Shown one piece after another: positions 1-8,956 of a stretch of 64,000 nucleotides of DNA (position 1 is the stretch's first letter; each line of letters starts with the position of its first letter). The notes under the pieces were generated by a model. It was given only the letters and a program-made list of their open reading frames with translations. It was not told the DNA's origin and did not search any database. Both the position numbers and the translations under genes were made by a program. Origin of the DNA: Pygmaiobacter massiliensis (GTDB lineage Bacteria > Bacillota > Clostridia > Oscillospirales > Ruminococcaceae); assembly GCA_022778585.1 (NCBI GenBank), contig JALFTI010000006.1, positions 28,019-92,018 of the forward strand, read 5' to 3'.

Positions 1-52
1 GGGCAGCGGTTACTGCCTGCTGCCTTTTGTGACAAAACGGGGGAAATACGCG

Positions 53-1066
53 GTGAAAGATTTTTTTAAAACCCTGCAGTTTAAAATTCTGGTGGGTGTG
101 CTGGTGGTGTTGGCAGGGGTTATGACCTATGCCGCGGCCAACGGCAGGCTGACAGCCGCCCCCCAGGAGCTTTTGGGCGCGGCAGCAGTGCCGTTCCAAA
201 AACTGGCGGCCGCAATCTCCAATGCTGGCACTCAACTGGCGGACCGCTATATTCATATTGATGAAATTTTAGAGGAGAACGAACAGCTTAAACAGGAGAA
301 CGAACAGCTGCGCGAGCAGATGGTGGATTATGACACCATAAAAGCGGAAAACGAGCAGCTGCGCGAAGCCTGGGGCATTAAGGAAGAAAACCCAAGTTAT
401 GAAATGATCAATGCCAATGTAATTGGCCGTGACGCGCTGGAAAAATACTATGCCTTCACCATTGATAAAGGTGAAAAGGATGGGGTCAGCGTAAAGGACT
501 GTGTGATCGGGACCAAAGGCATTGTGGGCCGGGTGGTGGAAACCGGACCCAACTGGGCCAAGGTTACCACTATTCTGGACCCGTCGGTTTCGGTGGGGGC
601 CATTATCAGCCGTACCAGAGACAGCGGCCTGGTTGGGGGCGATAACCTGTATGCATTGGACAAAAAATGCACCATGACCTTATTGTCCCGCGATACACTG
701 GCCAGCAAGGGAGATACGGTGGTCACCACCGGACTGGGAGGGGTATTCCCTAAAAATTTGATTATCGGTACGATAGAGGATATTCTTCCCGAAGCGAGCG
801 GGACCTCGATGTATGCGGTTATTGAGCCGATTGAAGATGTGGAAAGTATTCGCATGGTGATGGTGATCACCGATTTTGACGAGACCCAAACAGAGATACC
901 ATCGACGCCTGCATCGGATTCAGAACCTCAAACGGCGGATGAAAGTACATCGACCCCGGATGCGTCCCAAACCGATACGGCCCAGCAGTCCGGTACAGAT
1001 ACCGGGGCTGATACAGCGGCCGCGACCGACCCAAACCAGCAAAATGATACTGCAGACGGACAGTAG
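53..1066 (+). CDS. mreC: Rod shape-determining protein MreC
   Basis: MreC links the MreB filaments inside the cell to the elongation peptidoglycan synthases outside it. The protein has a short cytoplasmic N-terminus, one membrane segment at about residues 12-28, a coiled coil at about 70-105 built of repeated ENEQL heptads, then the beta-rich MreC core (INANVIGRD, GTKGIVGRVVE, TTGLGGVFPKNL). The last 55 residues or so form a Ser/Thr/Asp/Gln-rich tail with no clear fold. I chose the GTG at 53 because a GGGGGA-type ribosome site lies just upstream. A GTG at 29 would add 8 residues but has no ribosome site. mreD follows after 34 bases, so this is the mreC-mreD-mrdA operon. mreB would be expected just left of the window. 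Confidence 0.93.
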   Translation: MKDFFKTLQFKILVGVLVVLAGVMTYAAANGRLTAAPQELLGAAAVPFQKLAAAISNAGTQLADRYIHIDEILEENEQLKQENEQLREQMVDYDTIKAENEQLREAWGIKEENPSYEMINANVIGRDALEKYYAFTIDKGEKDGVSVKDCVIGTKGIVGRVVETGPNWAKVTTILDPSVSVGAIISRTRDSGLVGGDNLYALDKKCTMTLLSRDTLASKGDTVVTTGLGGVFPKNLIIGTIEDILPEASGTSMYAVIEPIEDVESIRMVMVITDFDETQTEIPSTPASDSEPQTADESTSTPDASQTDTAQQSGTDTGADTAAATDPNQQNDTADGQ

Positions 1067-1100
1067 ATATAAAAAGTAAACTTGCCGGAAAGGAGCAGAT

Positions 1101-1622
1101 ATGGACCCAAGAAAACGCACAGCACAGGCTGCCTGCAAACATTTGTGCTATCTGGCTTTGGTATTTTTATTCTATCTGCTGCAAACCTGGCCGGGCCTTT
1201 TAACAGTGGCGTCGGTTAAACCAGCCTGGCTGGTGCCGCTGGCGGTATGTATCGCTGCAAGGGAAGGGGAATTTGTGGGTGCATTGTACGGAGCGTTTGC
1301 CGGCCTTTTGTGGGAGGTTTCGGCAGGGCGAACCTCCGGTGCGCTCGCTATTCCGCTTTTGTTTTTGTGCTTTTTTGTAGGCATTGCGGTTACCCTTTAC
1401 CTGCAGGGAAATTTACTCAATTTGTCCCTTCTCACCTTGGCAGCGGCCTTTCTCGTTACCGGAATTGACCATGTGTTTACCTACTGGTTGCAGGGACGGT
1501 TGGGCAGCGGGGGAATTTATCTACGGTATACTCTGCCCACGGTTTTTTATACGGCCTTGGTAACGGCAGTGGCCTGGTATCTAGTGCGGGCAGTATGGCG
1601 TAAGTTTTTAGTGGAAGAGTAA
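1101..1622 (+). CDS. mreD: Rod shape-determining protein MreD
   Basis: Small polytopic membrane protein (173 aa) of the elongasome. It is almost entirely hydrophobic, with five or six predicted transmembrane segments and a basic C-terminus, as expected for MreD, which is poorly conserved in sequence. The assignment rests on size, topology and position between mreC and the PBP2 gene, more than on sequence motifs. A ribosome site (AAGGAG) lies about 7 bases before the ATG. Confidence 0.85.
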   Translation: MDPRKRTAQAACKHLCYLALVFLFYLLQTWPGLLTVASVKPAWLVPLAVCIAAREGEFVGALYGAFAGLLWEVSAGRTSGALAIPLLFLCFFVGIAVTLYLQGNLLNLSLLTLAAAFLVTGIDHVFTYWLQGRLGSGGIYLRYTLPTVFYTALVTAVAWYLVRAVWRKFLVEE

Positions 1623-1653
1623 GCCGGTTGCCTCCGGCGGGAAGGACGGTGCC

Positions 1654-3690
1654 ATGGAAAAGAAACTGAACAAGCGTGCGGTAATTATGCTGTGCGGTCT
1701 TGCCGCTGTGTTTTTGGTATTTGTCTTAAAGCTATTTCAGCTGCAGGTAGTGGAAGGTCAGGAAAATCTGGACAAGGCCACCTCCACGACCTCGGTTACT
1801 TTGCCGGTCACTGCGGCCCGCGGCGAGATTGTGGACCGCTATGGCCGCACGATTGCCGGCAACCGGCAGGCGTATGGGGTGAGGCTGATCTACGCGCTTT
1901 TGCCCCAGGAAAACCTAAACCAAACACTGTTGGCGCTGGTAAAGATTTTTGAGGAAAACGGCGAGGAATGGAATGACGATGCTCCGCTGACCGATACTGC
2001 TCCCTACGAGTTTGAAGAAGACCGGGAGAGCGCTGTGGAGCGGATGAAGGAAACCCTGGGTCTGGCCGAATATGCGACCGCCCAAAATGTGTACGACCGC
2101 ATGGTGGAACGGTATGAGCTGGAAGAAATTCCCGAAGAATACCGCCGCGCGCTGGCCGGAATTCGATACCAGATGGAATATGAAGAGTACGGCCTTGTAA
2201 CCCCCTTTACCATTGCCAGCGATGTGTCGATTGAAACGGTGTCTACCATAAAGGAAAATAACCTGGACCTGCCGGGGGTTGATGTGGTGGAAGAGGCGGT
2301 GCGCAGCTATCCCAATACCACCTTAATGCCCCACATTCTGGGCATGATTGGCAAAATTGACGCCACGGAGTGGAAGAATCTGAAAAACCAGGGGTATCAA
2401 ATGAATGACCTGGTGGGCAAAAGCGGGATTGAAAAAGCGTATGAAAGTGTGCTGGCTGGTTCAGATGGACGGGTCACTTTGGAGCGCAATACCAGCGGCC
2501 AGACTCTTTCCACCACCACCATCACCGAAGCCGAACCAGGTCAAACTGTGGTGCTCACCATAGATAAAAATCTGCAGGAACAAACCCAGGCGATTTTGGA
2601 AAATCAGATAGAGGTCCTGAAAGGGGTCAATGAAGCCAACAATGATCCCGCACCGGGTGGCGGCGCGGTGGTGGTGCTTGATGTAAAGACCGGCGGTATA
2701 CTGGCGGCAGCGACCAGCCCCAACTATGATATTGGGCTGTACCAGACCAGTGCCGGTTACGCTGCCTATGCGCAGGATGAACAGCTGCCGCTTTTTAACC
2801 GGGCGCTTAACGGGCTTTACCGGCCAGGTTCTACCTTTAAATGTTCGGTGGCGGTGGCAGGCCTGGCAGAAGGGTATATTACGCCGGAAGACACTACCTA
2901 CTGCAGCCAGGTTTATACATTCTGGAGCGATTACCAGCCGAAATGTACCCATTACCATGGCACCGAAACGGTGGCAACTGCTCTGCGGGATTCGTGCAAT
3001 ATTTTCTTCTATGACCTGGGCCGGCGGATGGGTGTAGACCTGTTCAACAGTTATGCGTCGGCGTTGGGGCTTGGGCAGAAAACCGGCCTGGAAATCAGCG
3101 AGGCGAGCGGAAATCTTTCCACCGAAGCATATTTCAACGAGCACCATGCCGGGGAACAGTGGCAAAAGGGCAATGTGGTGCAGGCAGCCATTGGTCAGAT
3201 GGACACCCAGGTAACCCCAGTGCAGCTGGCTACCTATGCGGCATCCATTGCCAACAGAGGGGTACGGATGCGAACCCACCTGGTGGCGGGTATTCAGGAC
3301 ACCAATACCGGCGAGATGCTGAGCACAGTGGAGCCCAAGGTGGAAGCGGATCTGGAAATGGATGATGAAACCCGTGATATGGTGTTTGATGCCGTGGAGG
3401 AAGGTATGCTGATGGCCAGCCGAACCGGTACTGCCACAACCTTTTTGGGTAACTATGTATATAATGTAGCAAGCAAAACCGGTACGGCGCAGAATGCTTC
3501 GGGCTATTATGACGCTGTTATTGTGGCTTACGGCCCTACTGAGGACCCGGAGATTGCCATTGGCGCAGTGGTGGAAAACTGCGGCGACGGTTATCAGCTG
3601 GCCCGTATGGTGCGGGATATTTTTAATGCCTATTATGAAGATAAGAACGCCAATACCGATATTGCTGCGTATGGCGAGCTTTTGGAGTAA
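1654..3690 (+). CDS. mrdA: Penicillin-binding protein 2 (elongation transpeptidase)
   Basis: Class B penicillin-binding protein that cross-links peptidoglycan during side-wall growth. It has an N-terminal membrane anchor at about residues 8-28, a PBP dimerisation domain, and a C-terminal transpeptidase domain with all three catalytic motifs: S393-T-F-K396 (acyl-enzyme serine), S447-C-N449 and K608-T-G610. Length (678 aa) is normal for the family. It follows mreD by 31 bases in the same operon, and a stem-loop terminator follows the stop codon. rodA, which often accompanies mrdA, is not next to it here. Confidence 0.94.
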   Translation: MEKKLNKRAVIMLCGLAAVFLVFVLKLFQLQVVEGQENLDKATSTTSVTLPVTAARGEIVDRYGRTIAGNRQAYGVRLIYALLPQENLNQTLLALVKIFEENGEEWNDDAPLTDTAPYEFEEDRESAVERMKETLGLAEYATAQNVYDRMVERYELEEIPEEYRRALAGIRYQMEYEEYGLVTPFTIASDVSIETVSTIKENNLDLPGVDVVEEAVRSYPNTTLMPHILGMIGKIDATEWKNLKNQGYQMNDLVGKSGIEKAYESVLAGSDGRVTLERNTSGQTLSTTTITEAEPGQTVVLTIDKNLQEQTQAILENQIEVLKGVNEANNDPAPGGGAVVVLDVKTGGILAAATSPNYDIGLYQTSAGYAAYAQDEQLPLFNRALNGLYRPGSTFKCSVAVAGLAEGYITPEDTTYCSQVYTFWSDYQPKCTHYHGTETVATALRDSCNIFFYDLGRRMGVDLFNSYASALGLGQKTGLEISEASGNLSTEAYFNEHHAGEQWQKGNVVQAAIGQMDTQVTPVQLATYAASIANRGVRMRTHLVAGIQDTNTGEMLSTVEPKVEADLEMDDETRDMVFDAVEEGMLMASRTGTATTFLGNYVYNVASKTGTAQNASGYYDAVIVAYGPTEDPEIAIGAVVENCGDGYQLARMVRDIFNAYYEDKNANTDIAAYGELLE

Positions 3691-3715
3691 AAAGCAAAAA
3701 AATGCTGTGGCAAAA

Positions 3716-3743
3716 AGCAGGGGGCAAAGCTCCCTGCTTTTTT
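3716..3743 (+). terminator. Intrinsic terminator after mrdA
   Basis: The sequence AAAAAGCAGGG, a short loop and CTCCCTGCTTTTTT form a strong stem followed by a T run. It closes the mreCD-mrdA operon and separates it from minD. Confidence 0.8.
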
Positions 3744-3884
3744 GTGGCCAATACCCGGAAAAATGTAAATAGAAAGCAGTATTTATGTGGCAGGTTTTTT
3801 GGTTGTGCAGAAGGCAAAAGGGCACAAAGCCAGCAACCGAGCCAAAAATTCCCGTTTGTTTTTTTGCGCAAAGGGCGAAATTTG

Positions 3885-3913
3885 TTGTACTTGGCAGACA
3901 GCTGTGCTATAAT
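3885..3913 (+). promoter_or_regulatory. SigA-type promoter for minD
   Basis: TTGTAC at 3885-3890 and TATAAT at 3908-3913 are separated by 17 bases. The minD ATG is about 78 bases downstream of the -10 box. Confidence 0.65.
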
Positions 3914-3991
3914 AATTTTGCCTGTATGCAGAAAATGCTGCGCCGCATATGGGCGGCATAATGGACGCGGCAAAGAACGGAGAGAATTTTC

Positions 3992-4720
3992 ATGGGCGCA
4001 AGGATTATAATGGTGACCTCCGGCAAGGGGGGGACCGGGAAAAGCACGCTCTCCGTACTGATTGGCGCAGCCTTGGCGGCCCGGGGCAAGCGGGTGCTAT
4101 TGGTGGAGCTGGACTCAGGGCTGCGCAGTGTGGATGTCATTGCCGGCGTTTACGGCAAGACCGTATACGACATAGAGGATATTATGTCGGGGCGGTGCGA
4201 GCCGGACAAAGCGGTGATTGAAAGCCCAGTTTACCCCAATTTGTCGGTGGTGAGCGCGCCTTATTCGGGCGGGCAGATTGCTGCCCCTGCCTTAAAGGTG
4301 ATGTGTGAGCGGATGGGCGATGTGTTCGACTTCATTCTGCTGGACACCGCTGCCGGTTTGGGCGCGCCGTTTCAGGCTGCCAAACAGGTGGCCAGCGGTG
4401 GCATTATTGTTATTACACCGGACCTTGTCACCATGCGGGACGGCCGGCTGGTGGCCGATGAACTGGAATCGATCGGTTGGCTGCGGTTGGTCATCAACAA
4501 GGTGTTCTGGGGCCGCGGCAAAGTAAACCCCATTAAAAACCTCGATGAGTGTATTGACACAGTGGGGGTGCAGCTTTTGGGGGTGGTGCCCTTTTCGGGG
4601 CACATTGCGCTTGCGGCTGCTTGCGGCGAAGCGCTGGATTCGGAATGTATTTCCTTTCAGGTAATCCGGTCCATTGCGGGGCGCATTTGCGGTGAGGATG
4701 CTCCGCTTATTATTCGATAG
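3992..4720 (+). CDS. minD: MinD/ParA-family septum-site ATPase, orphan
   Basis: Deviant Walker A ATPase. The motif at residues 11-19 is GKGGTGKST, followed by the ELDSGLRSVDVI switch region close to MinD's ELD(T/A)GLRN and the Walker B-like FILLDTAAG. MinD positions the division site by recruiting MinC to the membrane. The protein is 242 aa and ends at CGEDAPLIIR, without the Lys/Phe-rich amphipathic tail (KKKGLFxKLF type) by which MinD normally binds membranes. minC and minE are not adjacent. It may therefore be a divergent MinD or another ParA-like positioning ATPase. It has its own promoter, and mgsA follows 67 bases downstream. Confidence 0.75.
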   Translation: MGARIIMVTSGKGGTGKSTLSVLIGAALAARGKRVLLVELDSGLRSVDVIAGVYGKTVYDIEDIMSGRCEPDKAVIESPVYPNLSVVSAPYSGGQIAAPALKVMCERMGDVFDFILLDTAAGLGAPFQAAKQVASGGIIVITPDLVTMRDGRLVADELESIGWLRLVINKVFWGRGKVNPIKNLDECIDTVGVQLLGVVPFSGHIALAAACGEALDSECISFQVIRSIAGRICGEDAPLIIR

Positions 4721-4787
4721 ACCTGCCCTGTAGGGGCATTTTCCAGAGAAATAGATAGAGAAACATGAACGAAAGGATGTGGCAGCC

Positions 4788-5192
4788 ATGAATATTGCAT
4801 TGATTGCACATGATTCCAAGAAAGAACTGATGGTGCAGTTCTGTATTGCATACTGCAGGGTTTTAAGCCAGCACAACCTGGTCGCAACCGGGACTACCGG
4901 CAAAATGGTGGCCGAAGCCACCGGCCTGCAGATTCATCGGTTCCTGTCGGGAACACATGGCGGCGACCAACAGATTGCAGCGCGGATTTCCTGCAACGAG
5001 ATTGACCTGCTTTTGTATTTCCGAGACCCCATCAGCGCAAAGCCCAACGAGCCCAATGAGTTGAATCTGCTGAGATTGTGTGATGTGCACAATATTCCTG
5101 TGGCCACAAACATTGCAACAGCAGAGGTTTTGATCCATGGCTTGGAGCGGGGCGACCTGGACTGGCGCAATATTGTCAACCCCAAGGGCTGA
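4788..5192 (+). CDS. mgsA: Methylglyoxal synthase
   Basis: Converts dihydroxyacetone phosphate to methylglyoxal and phosphate, a bypass that relieves sugar-phosphate build-up. Family signatures are present: the N-terminal [10 protein letters not shown], the phosphate-binding TTG, and [13 protein letters not shown], which carries the catalytic aspartate, followed by LLLYFRDP. The protein is 134 aa, typical for the family. The ATG at 4788 is preferred over an in-frame GTG at 4779 because the GAAAGGA ribosome site would touch the latter. In Clostridia this gene commonly sits at the end of the mre/min cluster, as here. Confidence 0.95.
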   Translation: MNIALIAHDSKKELMVQFCIAYCRVLSQHNLVATGTTGKMVAEATGLQIHRFLSGTHGGDQQIAARISCNEIDLLLYFRDPISAKPNEPNELNLLRLCDVHNIPVATNIATAEVLIHGLERGDLDWRNIVNPKG

Positions 5193-5212
5193 TTTACACA
5201 GATAAAACCGTT

Positions 5213-5242
5213 ACAGGCCCGCCTGCGGGGGGCCTGTATTTT
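5213..5242 (+). terminator. Probable terminator after mgsA
   Basis: ACAGGCCC and GGGCCTGT form a stem of about 8 base pairs around a short loop, followed by ATTTT. It lies between mgsA and hisS. Confidence 0.6.
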
Positions 5243-5279
5243 GGTGTAAGGGCTTTTTAAGCCCAAGGAAAGCGAGGAC

Positions 5280-6560
5280 ATGGAATCTATGGCAGAAAAG
5301 ATCACAGCGCAGAAGGGCACAAAGGATGTGCTGCCTGCCGAAAGCTACCGCTGGCAGTACATTGAACAGGCGCTGCGCAGCACGGTAGAATTGTTTGGCT
5401 ATAAGGAAATTCGCCTGCCCACCTTTGAGGCGACCGAGCTGTTTAGCCGGGGCGTGGGTGAAACCACCGATGTGGTGGGCAAGGAAATGTATACCTTTAA
5501 TGACAAAGGCAACCGCAGCATTACCCTGCGGCCGGAGGGTACCGCCAATACGGTGCGGGCCATTCTGGAACATGGCCTTTTGGCCGAAGCGTTGCCGGTG
5601 AAGGCGTATTATCTGCAAAGCTGCTTCCGGTATGAAAAGCCGCAGTCTGGCCGGCTGCGGGAATTTCACCAGCTGGGTATTGAAATGTTTGGTGCAGCCG
5701 GGCCGGATGCAGATGTGCAAACCATTGCAGTGGCAGCTGCCTGCCTGAAAAAGGTGGGAGTACACAGTGTTCGTCTGGAAATAAACTCCATTGGCTGCCC
5801 CAACTGCCGGCCGGCTTATCACCAAGCATTGAAGGCGTATTTTAATATGCATCTGGATCAGCTGTGCGATACCTGTAAAGACCGGTTGGACCGCAATCCG
5901 CTTCGTATTTTGGATTGCAAGTGCCCCAGTTGCGCCCAGGTGGCAAAGAACGCGCCGCTGATGCGGGACTTTTTGTGCCAGGACTGCCGTGACCATTTTG
6001 AACAGGTGAAGCAGGGGCTTACAAACCTGTCGATTGAATGGGTGGAAAACCCCACCATTGTGCGCGGGCTTGATTATTACTCTAAAACCGTTTTTGAATT
6101 TGTGCATACCGGCGCCGGGGCACAGGGTACTGTTTGTGGCGGCGGCCGGTACGATGGCCTGGTGGAACAGCTGGGCGGTAAGCCGACCCCCGGTATTGGG
6201 TTTGGCATGGGGCTGGAACGACTTTTAATGGTAATGGAAGCAGAACAAGCCCCCATTCCCGCCGACCGCGTACCGGATATTTACCTGTGTGATATGGGCG
6301 GTGAAAGCAAAATGCTTTGCCAGCGCATAGCAGCCGCTGTGCGCAGCGCAGGGCTGTGGGCGGAATGCGATGTGATGGGCCGCGGCTTAAAGCCCCAGAT
6401 GAAGTACGCCAATAAAATAGGCGCCAAATATACCGCGGTGATAGGCGAAAATGAAGTAAACGCCGGCGCGGGGAAAATTAAGCGAATGGAGGACGGCGCT
6501 GAAGAGCTGGTGGCCTATGACCAGCTGGCCGGTTGGCTTTGCCAGCGGCTCTGCAAGTGA
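5280..6560 (+). CDS. hisS: Histidyl-tRNA synthetase
   Basis: Class II aminoacyl-tRNA synthetase that charges tRNA-His. Visible signatures are the N-terminal KGTKDVLP motif, motif 2 (FRYEKPQSGRLREFHQ), the histidine-specific GLDYYSKTVFEF and GGGRYDGL loops, and motif 3 (GIGFGMGLERL). A C-terminal anticodon-binding domain follows (DIYLCDMGG onward). The length of 426 aa is standard. A second in-frame ATG at 5289 is less well placed relative to the GCGAGG ribosome site. aspS follows 29 bases downstream, a common hisS-aspS pairing. No T-box fits in the short upstream gap. Confidence 0.97.
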   Translation: MESMAEKITAQKGTKDVLPAESYRWQYIEQALRSTVELFGYKEIRLPTFEATELFSRGVGETTDVVGKEMYTFNDKGNRSITLRPEGTANTVRAILEHGLLAEALPVKAYYLQSCFRYEKPQSGRLREFHQLGIEMFGAAGPDADVQTIAVAAACLKKVGVHSVRLEINSIGCPNCRPAYHQALKAYFNMHLDQLCDTCKDRLDRNPLRILDCKCPSCAQVAKNAPLMRDFLCQDCRDHFEQVKQGLTNLSIEWVENPTIVRGLDYYSKTVFEFVHTGAGAQGTVCGGGRYDGLVEQLGGKPTPGIGFGMGLERLLMVMEAEQAPIPADRVPDIYLCDMGGESKMLCQRIAAAVRSAGLWAECDVMGRGLKPQMKYANKIGAKYTAVIGENEVNAGAGKIKRMEDGAEELVAYDQLAGWLCQRLCK

Positions 6561-6589
6561 CCGAAAGCCAAGCGAAGGGAGAAAACAGT

Positions 6590-8395
6590 ATGGAAAGTAT
6601 GGGCAATCTGCGCCGTACCGATTATTGCGGCGAGCTTTCTGCTGCGGATATTGGACGCCAGGTAGTGGTGGCAGGCTCCGTGGCAAAAAGCCGGGATCTG
6701 GGTGGTGTCATCTTTACTGACCTGCGGGACACCACGGGTATTTTGCAGCTTTCGTTTGATGATGCGACCGACCGGAATGTATTTGAAAAGGCTTCCGGCC
6801 TGCACAGTGAATATGTGCTGATCGCCAAGGGCGTTTTGCGCCGGCGTGAGAGCGTGAATAAAGCGATTCCCACCGGTGAAATTGAACTTGCAGTGGAAGA
6901 GCTGCGGGTACTGAGCGAAGCCGAGACCACACCTTTTGAAATTCGTGATGATGTGAAGGTGAAGGATGAGCTGCGGCTGAAATACCGCTATCTGGACCTG
7001 CGCCGGCCGGTTATGCATCAGCCCATTGTGCTGCGCAGCCGTATCTGCCAAATTATTCGCAACTATTTCTGCGACCACCATTTTTGTGAAATTGAAACCC
7101 CGACCCTGATTAAGTCCACCCCGGAAGGTGCACGGGACTATCTGGTACCCAGCCGGGTGCAGCCGGGGCGGTTCTATGCGCTGCCCCAGTCCCCGCAGCT
7201 GTATAAACAAATTTTAATGCTCTCCGGCTTTGACCGGTATTTCCAGATTGCCCGCTGCTATCGGGACGAAGACCTGCGTGCTGACCGCCAGCCGGAGTTC
7301 ACTCAGGTGGACGAGGAAATGAGCTTTGTGACGGCTGACGATGTGATGACCCTGAACGAGGGGTTGATGCAGAAGGTTTGGAAAGAGATGCTGGGGGTGG
7401 ATATTCCCACCCCATTCCGCCGGATGCGCTGGGACGATGCCATGGACACCTATGGCTCGGACAAGCCCGACACCCGCTTTGGCCTGGAAATTCAAAATGT
7501 GACCGGCCTTTTTGCAAATACAGAGTTTGTGCCGTTTAAAAATGCGATTGCTGCGGGCGGCACAATTCGGGCAATTAATGCCAAGGGGCTGGCTGGTCAG
7601 CTTACCCGTAAAACCATCGACAAATTGTCGGATGTGGCAAAGACTTATGGAGCAAAGGGACTGGCTTATACCCGCATTACCGAGGAAAGCGTTGCTTCCA
7701 GCTTTGAAAAGAACCTGACCGAAGAGGAAAAGAATGCGCTTCACACCGCGTTGAACGCCGAAGTAGGGGATGTGCTCTTGCTTGTGAGCGATGCAAAGCG
7801 GGTGACAGCCTGCACCGCATTGGGGCAGGTCCGGCTGGAAGTAGGCCGCCGCTGCGGTTTGATTGACCCCGACCGGTTTGACTTTTTGTGGGTGGTAGAT
7901 TTCCCGCTGTTTGAGTACAGCGAGGAAGAAGGCCGCTTTAAAGCGATGCACAACCCGTTTACTATGCCTACCCAGGACAGCCTGGATAAGATTGAAACCG
8001 ACCCGGCAGCCTGCTATGCCGACGCTTATGATATTGTGCTGAACGGTGTGGAGCTGGGCGGCGGCTCCCTGCGGGTAAACGACCCCGCATTGCAAAACCG
8101 CATGCTAAAGGCGCTGGGCTTTACCGAGGAAAAGGCGCGGGAGAGCTTTGGTTTCCTGATGGATGCTTACCGGTACGGTGCACCGCCTCATGGCGGCATG
8201 GCTTACGGGCTGGACCGCATGGTTATGCTGCTGCTTAAGCGGGATTCTATCCGGGATGTAATTGCCTTCCCCAAGGTACAAAATGCAAGCGAATTGATGA
8301 GCGGCTGCCCGGAAACCGTGGAAGAAAAGCAGCTGCGGGAGCTTTCCATTGCATTGGATGTGCCTGCACAGGAGATGGCAGAGAAGGGCGAGTGA
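6590..8395 (+). CDS. aspS: Aspartyl-tRNA synthetase (bacterial type)
   Basis: Class II synthetase, 601 aa, with the N-terminal OB-fold anticodon domain (VVVAGSVAKSRDLGG), the catalytic core (FRDEDLRADRQPEFTQVDEEMSF split over motif 2), the bacterial GAD insertion and motif 3 (GGMAYGLDRMVML). The ATG at 6590 follows a GGGAG ribosome site; upstream in-frame codons overlap hisS and lack one. Whether it also charges tRNA-Asn cannot be decided from the sequence alone. Confidence 0.97.
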   Translation: MESMGNLRRTDYCGELSAADIGRQVVVAGSVAKSRDLGGVIFTDLRDTTGILQLSFDDATDRNVFEKASGLHSEYVLIAKGVLRRRESVNKAIPTGEIELAVEELRVLSEAETTPFEIRDDVKVKDELRLKYRYLDLRRPVMHQPIVLRSRICQIIRNYFCDHHFCEIETPTLIKSTPEGARDYLVPSRVQPGRFYALPQSPQLYKQILMLSGFDRYFQIARCYRDEDLRADRQPEFTQVDEEMSFVTADDVMTLNEGLMQKVWKEMLGVDIPTPFRRMRWDDAMDTYGSDKPDTRFGLEIQNVTGLFANTEFVPFKNAIAAGGTIRAINAKGLAGQLTRKTIDKLSDVAKTYGAKGLAYTRITEESVASSFEKNLTEEEKNALHTALNAEVGDVLLLVSDAKRVTACTALGQVRLEVGRRCGLIDPDRFDFLWVVDFPLFEYSEEEGRFKAMHNPFTMPTQDSLDKIETDPAACYADAYDIVLNGVELGGGSLRVNDPALQNRMLKALGFTEEKARESFGFLMDAYRYGAPPHGGMAYGLDRMVMLLLKRDSIRDVIAFPKVQNASELMSGCPETVEEKQLRELSIALDVPAQEMAEKGE

Positions 8396-8453
8396 ACTGC
8401 CAGTAGCCAAACCGAAAAGTGTTTGGTGTGCGTTTATTTTTAGAAAAACAAAA

Positions 8454-8485
8454 GGGTATGGCCCAATGGCCATACCCTTTTGTTT
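8454..8485 (+). terminator. Strong bidirectional terminator after aspS
   Basis: GGGTATGGCC (8454-8463) and GGCCATACCC (8468-8477) form a perfect 10-bp stem around a CAAT loop. T runs on the plus side and A runs on the left let it work in both directions. Confidence 0.88.
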
Positions 8486-8956
8486 TAAAATTTTAGTAAA
8501 GCTGTAAGAGGCGTTTTGTCTGCAACACTTTGTTTTCAGGGCGGTGGCTTGCTTAGATGCGGACAGCAGATGCATAAACGATTGGGCAAAACAAATTTTT
8601 CGCAGGTGGCTTTGGTGTCACACCAATCAGCTTGTGGGTATTTTGCTGCCAAATAAAGTGCAAGGTCATAAAAAGAGAGCAGAATTTTTTCTGCTCTCTT
8701 TTTATTTATAAAAAATAAGAAATTACAGCAGTGCAGGGAAGATGTCTGCATTGCAGAAAAATGCAAAAAAGAATATTTAGTGCAATTTCTATTCCTTCTT
8801 TTAAGAACAGTTTATATACCGGGCAGCTTGGGGCAATTTAGTATGCCTTCGCTTTTATACCGGTGGAAAATGTAAACGGTAAAAATATAAAAGAAATGGC
8901 ACTTTGGGTAAAATACCAGCCGTGATTCTCTTTCCCTTTTGCTTTTGGGGCGCAGG
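8486..8956. other. Gene-free AT-rich spacer with a second terminator
   Basis: No convincing gene lies here; the short open frames lack ribosome sites and family resemblance. The one clear element is a palindrome at about 8670-8705, in which AAAAAGAGAGCAGAA pairs perfectly with TTCTGCTCTCTTTTT. It probably acts as a terminator, possibly for the minus-strand nitrilase transcript. Confidence 0.6.

Noticed and set aside
2461..3825. 454-codon minus-strand open frame opposite mrdA
   Set aside because: It is antisense to the conserved transpeptidase domain and has no family resemblance or start signal.
8536..8766. 76-codon minus-strand open frame downstream of aspS
   Set aside because: It overlaps a perfect terminator palindrome, lacks a ribosome site and reads as low-complexity sequence.
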